Source: Polyangiaceae bacterium
GTDB taxonomy: Bacteria > Myxococcota_A > Polyangia > Polyangiales > Polyangiaceae
Assembly: GCA_025937835.1 (NCBI GenBank)
Contig: JAICQO010000009.1
Location: 1 to 64,000 of the forward strand
DNA length: 64,000 bases
Reading direction: 5' to 3'
Position numbers and translations under genes: made by a program. This document shows, piece by piece, positions 1 through 9,232 of this stretch (the stretch's first letter is position 1; every line of letters begins with the position of its first letter). The notes under the pieces were generated by a model. It ran no database searches and was not told the origin of the DNA. It saw only the letters and a list, made by a program, of their open reading frames with translations.

Positions 1-611
1 AGCGCCTCGATCGGCTCCGCGATCGCGCGCCCGATGAAGGCGGCCGCCAACGCCGCAGCCGCCCCCAACACCAGGCTAATCACGAGCACCGTCGGCGCGA
101 TGTCCGCGACCAGGTTGCGCATCGCGAGCGTCGGCTTGATCACGCGCACGAGTCCCCTGGGCTGTCCGTGCACGACGATCGGCGCCTCGACCGTCACGCT
201 CCCCTGGTCCTGACCCGGCATCCCGCGCGGGCGAAAGCGCACTGTCCCGTCCGAGTCGACGAGCTCGATCGTGAGGTCAGCGCCGCGCAGCTGCTCCTGT
301 CTCAGGTGCTCGGCCAGCTCGCGCACGGTGCCGCCGGCGCGATCCAGCTCACCCGCCAAAATACCGGCCACGGCGCGCGCCTCGTCTTCCGCCGCCTGCG
401 TCGCGAGCCGCACGGCCCGCGCCTCCACGCGATCGACGACCATCACGCCCAGGCCGAACGCGAAGGCGCCGACGATCAGCGCCAGCGCCAGGAACACCTG
501 CAGGCGCACGCTCATGCCGCGCGTGCGTGCGCGCAGCAGCCGCGAGACGACGAAGGCGACGAACAGGATCAGGCCGACCGCGGCCAGCGCCACGATCACG
601 AGCCGGATCAT
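1..611 (-). CDS. Sensor histidine kinase, N-terminal part (cut by window edge)
   Basis: Only the first ~203 residues are inside the window. They show hydrophobic segments near residues 2-24 and 41-57, an extracytoplasmic stretch of about 110 residues, then another membrane helix (about 170-192) followed by the HAMP-like start IGRAIAEPIEAL. This is the usual sensor layout of a membrane histidine kinase; the kinase core lies beyond the left edge and is not seen. Its ATG overlaps the stop of the response regulator upstream (ATGA), so the two are translationally coupled and very probably form a two-component pair. The signal sensed cannot be told. A start at the internal Met at residue 35 is also possible. 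Confidence 0.8.
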   Translation of the reverse strand, partial: MIRLVIVALAAVGLILFVAFVVSRLLRARTRGMSVRLQVFLALALIVGAFAFGLGVMVVDRVEARAVRLATQAAEDEARAVAGILAGELDRAGGTVRELAEHLRQEQLRGADLTIELVDSDGTVRFRPRGMPGQDQGSVTVEAPIVVHGQPRGLVRVIKPTLAMRNLVADIAPTVLVISLVLGAAAALAAAFIGRAIAEPIEA

Positions 612-1303
612 TCGGGCGGCTCCGGATCGCTGTCGCTCGCGATGCGAAACCCGACGCCGCGCACGGTCTCGATCACGGCCGGCCCCGCGCCGCCGTCCCC
701 CACCTTGCGGCGCAGCGACTTGACGTGGGAGTCCACGGTGCGGTCGGTGATCGCGTAGCCGTCGCCCCACACGCGGTCGATCAGCTGGGCGCGCGTGAAC
801 ACGCGGCCCGGCCGCTGGAGGAGGCACGCCAGCAAGTCGAACTCGACGCGCGTGAGCTCCACCTCCCGGTCCACGACGAACGCCCGCCGTTCTCCCAGAT
901 CGACGCGCACCGGGAAGTCGCGGGGCGGTGGCGTCACCGGCATCTCGACCCTGCGCAGCACCGCGCGCACGCGCGCCACGACCTCGCGCGGGGAGAAAGG
1001 CTTGGTCACGTAGTCGTCGGCGCCGGCCTCGAGCGCCGCCACGCGATCGGCCTCGTCGTCCCGGCTGGAGAGCACGATGATCGGCGTCTTCAAGCCGCGC
1101 TCGCGAAACTCCGCGATCAGATCGAAGCCGCTCGAGTCCGGCAACATCAGGTCGAGCACGACCAGGTCCATTCCGGCGACCTCACGCTCCGCGTCGCGCG
1201 CCGTGCTGGCGATGGTCACCGTGAAGTGATCGCGGCGCAGCGCGTACGCAACCGACTCCGCGATCGCCGGTTCGTCTTCGACCACCAGAATTCGTTGCGT
1301 CAT
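608..1303 (-). CDS. OmpR/CreB-type response regulator
   Basis: A 231-residue protein with a receiver domain and a C-terminal winged helix. Seen directly: acidic pocket E9-D10, phospho-acceptor D51 in VVLDLMLPD, and conserved K101 in DDYVTKPF. The C-terminal half carries the OmpR-type DNA-binding domain ending in the wing motif ETVRGVGFRI. Length and architecture are complete. By family it is phosphorylated by the partner kinase encoded just downstream with a 4-bp overlap and binds DNA as a transcription factor. The overall pattern recalls CreB/PhoP-like regulators, but its targets are unknown. It is transcribed divergently from the SixA-like phosphatase gene. Confidence 0.93.
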   Translation of the reverse strand: MTQRILVVEDEPAIAESVAYALRRDHFTVTIASTARDAEREVAGMDLVVLDLMLPDSSGFDLIAEFRERGLKTPIIVLSSRDDEADRVAALEAGADDYVTKPFSPREVVARVRAVLRRVEMPVTPPPRDFPVRVDLGERRAFVVDREVELTRVEFDLLACLLQRPGRVFTRAQLIDRVWGDGYAITDRTVDSHVKSLRRKVGDGGAGPAVIETVRGVGFRIASDSDPEPPE

Positions 1304-1443
1304 TCCGCGGTCCGAGCCCGGAAACGGCCGCTCCTCCGTTGCCCAGTCTTCATGGCGGCCCGTATTCTAGCCCCACCGCGCCCGGGGCGAACGGCCGCGC
1401 CAGGGCCGTTGCGAACCGAACCCGGCCGGTGAATGCTCCGCTC

Positions 1444-1935
1444 ATGAAAACCCTGCTGATCTTGCGTCACGCCAAGGCGGATCGCGACGATGCGTCGAGC
1501 GATCACGCGCGCGAGCTGACCAAGAAGGGCAAGAAAGCGGCGCGACGGATCGGCGAGATCCTGCGGGAAGAGCAGGCGCTGCCGGACCTGATCTTGTCCT
1601 CGGCGGCCGAGCGAGCTCGGCGCACGGCCGAAGAGACGGCGGCCGCGGCGGAGTACCGCGGCGATCTGAAACTGCTCGAAGAGCTGTACCTCGCCGAGCC
1701 GCATGCCTACCTCGACGCCCTGCGCCGCTTCGGGGGCTCGGCCCAGCGCGTGATGGTCGTCGGCCACAACCCGGGGATAGAAGCGCTGATCTTTCGCCTG
1801 ACGGGCGCGGCGGAGCACATGCCCACTGCGGCGCTCGCGGAGTGCTCGCTCCCGATCGACGAGTGGACCGCGCTCGGCCCCGAAACCACGGGCCAGCTCG
1901 AGCGCGTGGTGCGGCCGAAAGAGCTCGAAGACTGA
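1444..1935 (+). CDS. sixA: SixA-like phosphohistidine phosphatase (histidine phosphatase superfamily)
   Basis: 163 residues starting MKTLLILRHAKAD, which contains the RHG-type catalytic motif (LRHAK) of the histidine phosphatase superfamily near the N terminus. The second catalytic His is in VVGHNPGIEAL. The conserved segment LPDLILSSAAERARRTAE matches SixA proteins, which remove phosphate from histidine-containing phosphotransfer domains. The ATG at 1444 fits the family start exactly; an upstream in-frame extension would add about 35 unlike residues. It is divergent from the two-component regulator, which is suggestive of phosphorelay trimming, but no HPt protein is in view. Confidence 0.85.
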   Translation: MKTLLILRHAKADRDDASSDHARELTKKGKKAARRIGEILREEQALPDLILSSAAERARRTAEETAAAAEYRGDLKLLEELYLAEPHAYLDALRRFGGSAQRVMVVGHNPGIEALIFRLTGAAEHMPTAALAECSLPIDEWTALGPETTGQLERVVRPKELED

Positions 1936-2021
1936 GCCAAACCGAGCCACTCGTCGCGAATTTCCCGTCTTTGTGCGCCCGCTGCCGAAGTGCCGTCTAG
2001 CCTTCTAGCCGCGAGAGCGCT

Positions 2022-2723
2022 ATGGGTCGGGACGGAATGGCCTCGCCTCCCCGCCTGCCTGCCAAGAAGGACGTGGCGCTAGCACTGCTCGAGCAGTCCA
2101 CCGTCTTCGTCCATCTCGACCCGCGACCCGAGGAGGTTCGAGTCCCGCCCTGGTTCAAGAAGGAGCACCAGCTCGTCCTCCAGATCGGCCTGAACATGGC
2201 CATCCCGATCCGCGATCTGGATGTGGGGGAAGACGCGCTGTCCTGCACCCTGAGCTTCAACCGCAGCCCTCACTTTTGCCGCATCCCCTGGGCCGCCGTG
2301 TTCGCGCTCGTCGGCGAAAACGGCCGGGGCATGGTCTGGCCCGACGACGTCCCGCCGGAGGTGGCCGCCCAGGCCGCCCGCCAGCAGGCCAAAGAGAAGC
2401 CGAAGCTTCACGCCGTGGCGCCCGCCGCCGAACAGCCTGCCCCCGTGAGTCCCGCCGCCCCGGCCGACGCTGCGAAACCGGCCAAGGGCCGGCGCACGCG
2501 CAAACCGCGGCCGGCCAAGGATCCGGCGGCCGCTGCGGCAGCGCCCACGGCGTCTCCGGCGCCCGCGGAGCCACGCAAGCGCCGGGCGCGCCCCGTACCG
2601 GCACCCGCCCTCGCGGCCGAGCCGAGCGAGGCGCCGCCCAAGGCGCAACCCGCTGCTGCCGGGCGCACCAACTCGCCGGGCTCCAAGCGCGAGCTGCCGC
2701 CCTACCTGCGCGTGATCAAATAG
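2022..2723 (+). CDS. sspB: SspB-family ClpXP protease adaptor with long Ala/Pro linker
   Basis: The first ~115 residues match the SspB fold: KKDVALALLEQSTVFVHLD, then VPPWFKKEHQLVLQIGLNM, LSFNRSPHFCRIPW and VGENGRGMVWPDDVP. SspB tethers ssrA-tagged substrates to ClpXP. A low-complexity Ala/Pro/Lys linker of about 100 residues follows, and the protein ends in ELPPYLRVIK, which resembles the C-terminal ClpX-binding tail of E. coli SspB (ending LRVVK). The linker is longer than I would expect for E. coli SspB. A second in-frame ATG at 2037 gives MASPPRLP and is an equally good start. Its 3' end overlaps the convergent lipoprotein gene by 8 bp. Confidence 0.9.
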   Translation: MGRDGMASPPRLPAKKDVALALLEQSTVFVHLDPRPEEVRVPPWFKKEHQLVLQIGLNMAIPIRDLDVGEDALSCTLSFNRSPHFCRIPWAAVFALVGENGRGMVWPDDVPPEVAAQAARQQAKEKPKLHAVAPAAEQPAPVSPAAPADAAKPAKGRRTRKPRPAKDPAAAAAAPTASPAPAEPRKRRARPVPAPALAAEPSEAPPKAQPAAAGRTNSPGSKRELPPYLRVIK

Positions 2724-3105
2724 GCGATCCGGCGCTGCCGCCGGCGCCCGCGCTACCGCCACCGCTCGCCCCGCCGGCACTGCTGCCGTCATCCACGACG
2801 CATTCCCACAGGCCGTCGGCGGCGCTGCAAATGAAGCCTTCCACGCAGCCGATGTCCCCCCAGCTGCAGTCGCCGACCTTGCAACTGCCGTCGCGGCTGC
2901 AGGTTTCGTTGTCTGCGCAGTCGGTGGGGGCAGCGCAGAACTCCTCGGGGTTCTCCACGCAGCTGCCGGCCTCCACGTCGCACACGTAGCCCGGCGCACA
3001 TTGCGAATCGCGAACGCAGCTCTCGGTCTCGCCGTAGCCGGGGCAGCCCGAAAACACGAGCCCAGTCAGCGCGAGCACGAGGGAGGACCGGGCCAAGCTG
3101 AACAC
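2716..3105 (-). CDS. Small Cys-rich lipoprotein
   Basis: 129 residues. The N terminus is a lipoprotein signal: a charged start, a hydrophobic stretch and the lipobox LVFSGC. The mature part has about a dozen cysteines in repeats such as CVRDSQCAPGYVCDVEAGSC and CAAPTDCADNETC, a pattern typical of disulfide-rich surface proteins in myxobacteria. It ends in a Gly/Ala/Ser-rich tail. No enzymatic motif is visible, and function is unknown. It is convergent with sspB. Confidence 0.75.
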   Translation of the reverse strand: MFSLARSSLVLALTGLVFSGCPGYGETESCVRDSQCAPGYVCDVEAGSCVENPEEFCAAPTDCADNETCSRDGSCKVGDCSWGDIGCVEGFICSAADGLWECVVDDGSSAGGASGGGSAGAGGSAGSPI

Positions 3106-3236
3106 TTCGTGCGCGAGCCTAGCAAGTGCACCGTGCGCGACAAGCCCGAGCTTCTAAAGCCTGAAGCGTGCTAGCGTTTCACGCCGCGGCACGAGGAACC
3201 GCTCCCGGCGTTCTCCCTCGAAAACCCGCGTTCTCG

Positions 3237-5315
3237 ATGGAAGTACGCTGCAACCGCTGTGGGACCGAGTACGAGTTCGACGACGTTCTGATCTCGGAAC
3301 GCGGCACCACGGTCAAGTGCACGAACTGCGGCTTCCAGTTCAAGGTGTTCGCGCCGGGCTCGCGGGCCGTGGCTCCCGAGCGCTGGTCGGTCCGCACCGT
3401 CGCGGGCGAAGAGCTGGTGTTCGGGTCGCTGCGCGATCTGCAGCGCGGCATCGCCGAGCGCCGCGTCGGCCCGCAAGACCTGCTGTCGCGCGGCAGTGAC
3501 CCACCGCGCCGCCTCGGGCTGATCGCCGAGCTCGAGCCGTTCTTCGCGGTCCAGAACGCGCGACCGAAGGGCCCCATCCCGCGCACCCTGCACGGGGTCG
3601 CTCCCGAGTTCCCGAACGTCAGCAGCCTGCCGCCGGTTCAACCCAGCCATCATCCGAGCGTTCCGAGCCAGGCGCCGAACATCACGCCGGTGCCTCCGCA
3701 GAGCGGCCCGCCGACGCTGGTCGAGCCGGTGCGGCCGTTCGACGAGTCGCGCCACGGCTCGGCGGTGCCCACGCTGCGCACCACGCCGATCCCGGAGGTC
3801 GTGCCGCGGAGCGCCGTTCAGCCCGCGGCGTCGCTGCCCGCGGTGCCGCCGGGCCTCGCGCCGGAGAGCAGCACGCGCCCGCCCGCGACGCCGATTCACC
3901 GCAGCAATGCTTCGCCGTCGCAGCGCGCCGCCATCGAACGCCTGTCGGCGACGCTGCCGAGCGCGCCCGCGCCGCACATCCCCGACCCGCCGAGCCCGCG
4001 CCCGTCGCCACGCAGCGCGATGCCGGCAGCGCCGCTCCGCACCCAGGATCTCGATCTCGGCGAAGACACCGAGGACACCGGCAGCGCGCGCTCACGCTGG
4101 ATCGCGGCGCTGGTCGTGGCCGGGGTCGTGGTCTTGCTCGCGCTCACCGTGGGCCGCCGCTACCTGTCGCGCTTCCAGGCGCCCCAAGCGCGCGAGGCCG
4201 CCGTCGCAGAAGATCCGCGCGTCGCGCTGCTGCTCGAAGACGGCAACCGCCTGCTCGAGAGCGGCGACTGGGAAGGCGCACGCGAGCGGCTGCTCAAGGC
4301 CTCGGCGCTCGCCGAGCACGACGCGCGCGTCCTCACCTCGCTCGCGCGTCTGGAAACGCTGCGCGCCGATCAGGGCTGGCTCGAGCTGCGCTTGCTCGAG
4401 CCGAGCGCGACCGACCTGGTCCAGGCTCGAAAGCGCGAGCTCGAGCGCCGGCTCGCGCGCGCCGAGCAGGCCGTCAACGCCGCGCTCGCCGCTGCGCCGA
4501 AGGAGATGGCGCCTTCCCGTGCCGAGATAGACCTGCTGCGCATGAAGGGTGAGCTCGAAAAAGCCCGCCAGAAGAGCGCGCCTCTCGTCGAGCGCTCGAC
4601 CGACGCCGCCAACGCCTACGTGCTCGCCGCGCTCGACTTCGCCGGAGACTCTCCCGAGTGGGACGGCGTGATCGAGCGCCTGCGCATCGCGAGGAACGGC
4701 GAAGCCGGCGGCGGCCGCGCGCAGGCTGCGCTCGTCTACGTCCTCGCTCGCGCCGGCCGCGCCGAAGACGCGCAAGCCGAGCTCGCCAAGATCGGACCGA
4801 GCTCACCGATGGCTCCGCTGTTGCCCCAGTTGAAGGCCTTCGTCGCGAGAGCGCCGAAAGGCTCCGCACCCAGCGCGAGCGCCAGGCCCGCCGCTCGCGC
4901 CCCTGCCGCTCCCGCCGCTCGTGCTCCCGCCGCTCCCGCCGCTCGCGCTCCCGCAGGCGAGGCCAATGCGATGCTCGACAAGGCGCAACAGGCGACGAGG
5001 AGCGGTCGCTACGCTGCGGCCGAAGAGCTCTACTACCGCGTGCTCGAGCGCAGCCCCGGCAACGCCCGAGCGCTGTCCGGCCTCGCCGAGATCGCGCGCC
5101 GCAAGAACGACACGGCCCGCGCCGAAGAGCTGAAAGAGCGCGCGCGCCTCGACGCCAACAACCCGAAGGGCGACGGCGCCACGCAGGCGAAGGAGCCCGA
5201 GGAAGAGCCGCCCGCCGCGCCCAAGAGCGAACCCGACACCGGCAACGGCTCGAACCCGAGCCCGACCCTCCCACCAGAGGTCGACACCACCGATCTGCCG
5301 GGGTCGAAGCCGTGA
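3237..5315 (+). CDS. Zinc-ribbon, single-TM, TPR-repeat protein
   Basis: 692 residues. The N terminus is an MJ0042-type zinc ribbon (CNRCGTEYEFDD then CTNCGFQFKVF). After it comes a GYF-like segment (WSVRTVAGEELVFGSLRDLQ), then a long Pro/Ser-rich linker, one membrane helix (WIAALVVAGVVVLLALTVG) and a C-terminal half rich in TPR-like helices, with a second TPR block after an Ala/Pro/Arg repeat (APAARAPAAP). This layout, zinc ribbon-linker-TM-TPR, is common in myxobacterial scaffold proteins; a protein-protein interaction role is inferred. The start at 3237 puts the zinc ribbon at the N terminus; 23 more in-frame codons upstream look non-native. It overlaps sppA by 4 bp (GTGA). Confidence 0.85.
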   Translation: MEVRCNRCGTEYEFDDVLISERGTTVKCTNCGFQFKVFAPGSRAVAPERWSVRTVAGEELVFGSLRDLQRGIAERRVGPQDLLSRGSDPPRRLGLIAELEPFFAVQNARPKGPIPRTLHGVAPEFPNVSSLPPVQPSHHPSVPSQAPNITPVPPQSGPPTLVEPVRPFDESRHGSAVPTLRTTPIPEVVPRSAVQPAASLPAVPPGLAPESSTRPPATPIHRSNASPSQRAAIERLSATLPSAPAPHIPDPPSPRPSPRSAMPAAPLRTQDLDLGEDTEDTGSARSRWIAALVVAGVVVLLALTVGRRYLSRFQAPQAREAAVAEDPRVALLLEDGNRLLESGDWEGARERLLKASALAEHDARVLTSLARLETLRADQGWLELRLLEPSATDLVQARKRELERRLARAEQAVNAALAAAPKEMAPSRAEIDLLRMKGELEKARQKSAPLVERSTDAANAYVLAALDFAGDSPEWDGVIERLRIARNGEAGGGRAQAALVYVLARAGRAEDAQAELAKIGPSSPMAPLLPQLKAFVARAPKGSAPSASARPAARAPAAPAARAPAAPAARAPAGEANAMLDKAQQATRSGRYAAAEELYYRVLERSPGNARALSGLAEIARRKNDTARAEELKERARLDANNPKGDGATQAKEPEEEPPAAPKSEPDTGNGSNPSPTLPPEVDTTDLPGSKP

Positions 5316-7099
5316 GGCTGGCCGTCGCGTGTGGCCTCGCCCTGCTGGTCGCGAGCTGCGGCCGCCCGCGCAGCTCGCAGAACCAAGACGAGCCCGAGCC
5401 CGGTAAGAACGACTCGCGCATCGTGGAGATCGATCTCGAATCGGGCGCGCCGGAGGGCTCGAGTGGGAGCCTGTTCCAGTTGCCCGCGACGCGCACGTAC
5501 ACGGGCCTGGTCCGCGCGCTCGAGCGTAGCCTGCAGAGTAAAGAGACTGCCGGCCTGTTCATCAAGCTCGGCGCCGCCGGGCTCGATTTTTCGCGCGCCT
5601 CGGAGATCGGCCGCATCGCCTCGCGCTACCGCGAGAAGAAGCTGCCGGTCGTGTGCCACGCCCACACCCTGGCCAACGCCGGCGCCTGGCTCACCCTCAA
5701 GGGTTGTAGCCGGATCTGGCTCAGCCCCGCGGGCAGCTACGACACGGTCGGCATCGCCGCCGAGCTCGTGCACGTGAAGAGCCTGCTCGACCGCCTCAAG
5801 GTCGCGACCGACTTCATCGCCATCGGCAAGTACAAGGGCGGCGCGGAGCCGCTCACGCACACCGAGCCGAGCGAGGCCACGCGCGAAGTCCTGGGCGCGA
5901 CCCTCGGCTCGATGCGCGCAGCCTGGCTCGCCGACATCGAATCCGCGCGCCAGGGCCTCGGCCCCGGGCTCGAAGCCGGCCCGTATAGCCCGGAAGAAGC
6001 CAAGGCGCAGAAGCTGGTCGACGCCGTGGGCTTCGAGGCGGAAGCCCTGGCCGAGGCCAAGCGGCTCGGCAAGACGAGCTTCTCCAAGGCCGAGTTCGGG
6101 CCCGACACCGGCACCAAAGACGGCTTCGATCTCGGCCAGTTGATCCGCATCCTGTCCGGCGCCGAAGAAGCCACGGGCGGCAAGCCGCACCTGGCGGTCG
6201 TGCCCGCCGAGGGCGCCATCACCCTCGAGAGTGGTGGCCCGTTCGACAGCGGCGGCATCACCTCCCACTCTCTCAACAAGACTCTCGAGCGCCTGCGCAA
6301 GGACGACTCCGTCAAGGCCGTCGTGCTCCGGATCGACTCCCCCGGCGGCTCTCCGCTCGCCAGCGACCTCATCTGGCGCGAGCTCCGGGAGCTTTCGAAG
6401 AAGAAGCCGGTCGTCACCTCCGTCGGCAGCATGGCCGCGAGCGGCGGTTACTACCTCGCCGTCGGCACCCAGAAGATCATCGCCGAGAGCACCAGCATCG
6501 TCGGCTCGATCGGCGTGTTCGGCGGCAAGATCGTGCCCGGCCCCGCGCTCCACGAGGTGGGCATCGACGCCTTCCTGATCCCGGCCAATCCCGATCCCGT
6601 CGCAGCCCAGCGCGCCGCGTACCTGTCGCCGTTTCGCCTGTGGGACGACGCCACGCGCGAGCGGGTCCGCGCCCACATGCAGAGCGTCTACGACCTGTTC
6701 ATCGAGCGCGTCGCGACCGGGCGCCGCCTCCCGAACGAGAAGGTCCGCGAAATCGCCGAGGGGCGCATTTACAGCGGCAACCAGGGCAAAGATCTCGGCC
6801 TGGTCGACGAAATCGGCGGACTTGCTCACGCCATCGACAGCGTCCGCAAGATGGCGAAGCTCGCCCCGGACACACCCGTCACGGTCGAGGGCCCGCGCGA
6901 TGGCCTGCTCGAGCGTTTGCTGCTCGGCGAAGAAGCGAGCAACGCCCAGATCGAAGCCGCCGTGCTCGCCTACGAGAAGCGCACGGCCCTCCTCGCCCAG
7001 ATCCCGCCCTCGCTGCGCGCTCACGTCGCCTCGCTCTCGCCGCTGCTGACTGGCGAAACCGCCGTCGTCGCCCTGCCGCTCGCGGTCACGCTGCGCTAG
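5312..7099 (+). CDS. sppA: Signal peptide peptidase SppA, 67-kDa type, lipoprotein form
   Basis: 595 residues of the S49 peptidase family, which cuts leftover signal peptides in the membrane. Two tandem S49 domains are visible. The catalytic Lys is expected in the N-terminal half at K175 (GKYKGG) and the nucleophile Ser in the C-terminal half at S377 (MAASGGYY); both are present, as in E. coli SppA (K209/S409). Unlike that enzyme, whose anchor is a membrane helix, this one starts with a short lipoprotein signal ending LLVASC. Start is GTG overlapping the preceding TGA, indicating coupling with the zinc-ribbon/TPR gene. Expected location: periplasmic face of a membrane. Confidence 0.9.
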   Translation: MRLAVACGLALLVASCGRPRSSQNQDEPEPGKNDSRIVEIDLESGAPEGSSGSLFQLPATRTYTGLVRALERSLQSKETAGLFIKLGAAGLDFSRASEIGRIASRYREKKLPVVCHAHTLANAGAWLTLKGCSRIWLSPAGSYDTVGIAAELVHVKSLLDRLKVATDFIAIGKYKGGAEPLTHTEPSEATREVLGATLGSMRAAWLADIESARQGLGPGLEAGPYSPEEAKAQKLVDAVGFEAEALAEAKRLGKTSFSKAEFGPDTGTKDGFDLGQLIRILSGAEEATGGKPHLAVVPAEGAITLESGGPFDSGGITSHSLNKTLERLRKDDSVKAVVLRIDSPGGSPLASDLIWRELRELSKKKPVVTSVGSMAASGGYYLAVGTQKIIAESTSIVGSIGVFGGKIVPGPALHEVGIDAFLIPANPDPVAAQRAAYLSPFRLWDDATRERVRAHMQSVYDLFIERVATGRRLPNEKVREIAEGRIYSGNQGKDLGLVDEIGGLAHAIDSVRKMAKLAPDTPVTVEGPRDGLLERLLLGEEASNAQIEAAVLAYEKRTALLAQIPPSLRAHVASLSPLLTGETAVVALPLAVTLR

Positions 7100-7115
7100 C
7101 GCTGGCGCGTGCCGC

Positions 7116-7751
7116 TCAGATCGGGTCTCCGACGCGGGGGCGCTTCAGGTCGTGCACCGCGACGTGCACGAGCAGGCCCGCGACCGCCGCAGAGATCCAT
7201 GCTTCGAAGGACTCCATCAGCCCCGCGTCCACCCACGACGCGAGCAAGATCCCGAGCCCGCTCGCCACCGCAAAGCCCGCGCAGCGAAAGGCCGCGCCCC
7301 GCCGCCCTTCGCGCCGCGCGTAAGCCGCTGCCACCACCGCAACCAGCGGGACCGTGTGTGCGACGAGCGCGATCAGCACGTCGAGGTGACTGAACGGCCC
7401 GTCGCTGATCCGCGCGATCGCGCCGAGCGCGAGCCCGTCCCCGACGTGGTGCACCATCAGTCCCCAGAACCCGAGCTCCAGCCCGAGGTCCGCCCCGTCC
7501 GTGGCGCGCCCGCGCATGAGCTGCTCGAGCCCGATCGGCAACACCGCACCCGCCGCAAACACCACGAGCGCCCAGGCAATGCCGATCGCGTGCACCGCCT
7601 CCGGCAAGATGTGCGCGAACACCACGACCAGACCCGCGATCAGCGCGAACGACCGCAGCATCGCGACCGGCTTCGGACTTCCGATTGGCGCAAGCCCGAG
7701 CGCGGCCCCGAGGGCGACGGCGAGCGTGGCCAAAACGAACGCGAGAGCCAA
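7116..7751 (-). CDS. ZIP-like metal transporter (short form)
   Basis: 211 residues with about seven hydrophobic segments. ZIP-type metal site motifs are seen: HILPEAVHAIG, then HHVGDGLALGA and VAHTVPLVAVV, which correspond to the histidine/acidic motifs in the central helices of ZIP zinc/iron permeases. The protein is somewhat short for the family and lacks an obvious His-rich loop. Metal specificity cannot be read. It is convergent with sppA and in the same direction as the FAD-oxidase/HupE genes, separated by about 30 bp from the former, so it may be the last gene of a minus-strand run. Confidence 0.65.
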   Translation of the reverse strand: MALAFVLATLAVALGAALGLAPIGSPKPVAMLRSFALIAGLVVVFAHILPEAVHAIGIAWALVVFAAGAVLPIGLEQLMRGRATDGADLGLELGFWGLMVHHVGDGLALGAIARISDGPFSHLDVLIALVAHTVPLVAVVAAAYARREGRRGAAFRCAGFAVASGLGILLASWVDAGLMESFEAWISAAVAGLLVHVAVHDLKRPRVGDPI

Positions 7752-7781
7752 GGGGGCGCGTTTCTAGCACGAACCGCGGGG

Positions 7782-9212
7782 TCAACAGGCCTGGTGCGCG
7801 CCCCCCGGGAAAATCTTGCCCGGATTCAACAGCCCGCTCGGATCGAACAGGCGCTTCAGGTCCTTTTGCAGAGCGATCAGCTCGGGTGACTGCTCGAGCG
7901 GCAGGTAGGGCGCCTTCAACACGCCGATCCCGTGCTCGCCGCTCAAGGTCCCCCCGAGGGCCACCACTTCCCGAAACAGATCCCCGATCGCGAGGTCCAC
8001 GCCCGGCATCTCGTCGTCGGTGTCCCACAAGAAGTTCACGTGCAGGTTGCCGTCGCCCGCGTGACCGTAGGTGAGCGAGCGCACCCGGTGCTTCTCGCAG
8101 CTCGCCGCCACGCGCTCCAGCAAGGTCGCGATGCATTGCCGCGGCACCACCACGTCCTCGCTCAGCTTGCGGCGAGTGAGCTTTCGCACGGCGTGGCTCA
8201 TCTCGCGGCGCGCCGCCCAGAGCCGCTCCCGTTGCCCTGCGTCCTGCGCGACGAGCACCTCGAGCGCCTGCGCCGCTTCACAAGCCATCCCGACTCGCTC
8301 CGCCGCGACCTCGCAGTCCCGCGCGGACCCGTCGACCTCGATCAAGAGCAGAGATCCCGCACGCGCGTCGATCGGATTGCCCGCCGCGCGCATCGCGTTC
8401 AACGTCGAGCCGTCGAAGAACTCGATGCAGCGCGCCGTCACGCCCGCGCTCGTCATCTCCGCCACGCAGCGCGTCGACGCGCGCACGTCGGGGAACAAGG
8501 CCAGCAGCGTCGTCACCGACTCCGGCTTGCGGATCAACTTCAAGGTGATGTCGCCGAACACCGCGAGCGTCCCTTCACTGCCGACCAGCAGCGCCGTCAC
8601 GTCGTACCCGGTCACGCCTTTCAGCGTGCGCCGGCCCACTTGCAGCCGCTGCCCGCCGATCAGCAAGGCCGTCATCCCGAGCACGTAGTCGCGCGTCACC
8701 CCGTATTTGAAAGCGCGCGGCCCGCCCGCGTTCTCCGCCACGTTCCCGCCCAGGCAGCACGACGACAGCGAGTTCGGATCCGGCGGATAGAACCAGCCCT
8801 CGCGCTCGACCGCGTCGTGAAGGCTCTTCAAAATCAGCCCCGGCTCGACGACCGCGATCCCCTCGCGCAGGTCGACGTCCTTCAGCTGATTCGTGCCGGA
8901 AATCGCCAGCACGATCCCGCCTCCGACCGGTACGGCTCCACCCGTGCGGCCCGTGCCGCCCGCTCGCGGCGTGATCGGCACTTCCGCCTCTCTCGCGGCG
9001 CCGAGCGCTTTCTGGATGTCATCGGTCGAGCTCGCCAGCACGACCGCGTCCGGGATCACGCCTTCCGCCTCCGACTCGTCGCGTACGAAACGCTCGCACG
9101 CGTCGCGCTCCACCAGGACCTTCGAGGGCCCGAGCGACGCCTCCAGCAGTCGGCGCGCCTTGTCGCGCGCTGCGACACTCGGTCGTGGTACGTCCGGTCG
9201 AGACAGCAGCAC
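7782..9212 (-). CDS. GlcD-type FAD-linked oxidase (glycolate/D-lactate dehydrogenase family)
   Basis: 476 residues. The N-terminal PCMH-type FAD domain shows PITPRAGGTGRTGGAVP and the flavin loop GGNVAENAGGPRAFKYGVT. The C-terminal FAD-oxidase domain shows YGHAGDGNLHVN and SGEHGIGVLKAPYL, the hallmark substrate-site histidines of GlcD and bacterial D-lactate dehydrogenases. Such enzymes oxidise 2-hydroxy acids and pass electrons to the respiratory chain. No GlcE or GlcF partner lies next to it, so a single-subunit D-lactate or D-2-hydroxyacid dehydrogenase is more likely than the glycolate oxidase complex. Confidence 0.88.
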   Translation of the reverse strand: MLLSRPDVPRPSVAARDKARRLLEASLGPSKVLVERDACERFVRDESEAEGVIPDAVVLASSTDDIQKALGAAREAEVPITPRAGGTGRTGGAVPVGGGIVLAISGTNQLKDVDLREGIAVVEPGLILKSLHDAVEREGWFYPPDPNSLSSCCLGGNVAENAGGPRAFKYGVTRDYVLGMTALLIGGQRLQVGRRTLKGVTGYDVTALLVGSEGTLAVFGDITLKLIRKPESVTTLLALFPDVRASTRCVAEMTSAGVTARCIEFFDGSTLNAMRAAGNPIDARAGSLLLIEVDGSARDCEVAAERVGMACEAAQALEVLVAQDAGQRERLWAARREMSHAVRKLTRRKLSEDVVVPRQCIATLLERVAASCEKHRVRSLTYGHAGDGNLHVNFLWDTDDEMPGVDLAIGDLFREVVALGGTLSGEHGIGVLKAPYLPLEQSPELIALQKDLKRLFDPSGLLNPGKIFPGGAHQAC

Positions 9213-9232
9213 GCAGCGAGCTTAGCGCGAAA

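Noticed and set aside
4658-5311. sppA extended upstream by more than 200 residues
   Set aside because: The extension is an Arg-rich shadow of the TPR gene; the GTG overlap gives a proper lipoprotein signal.
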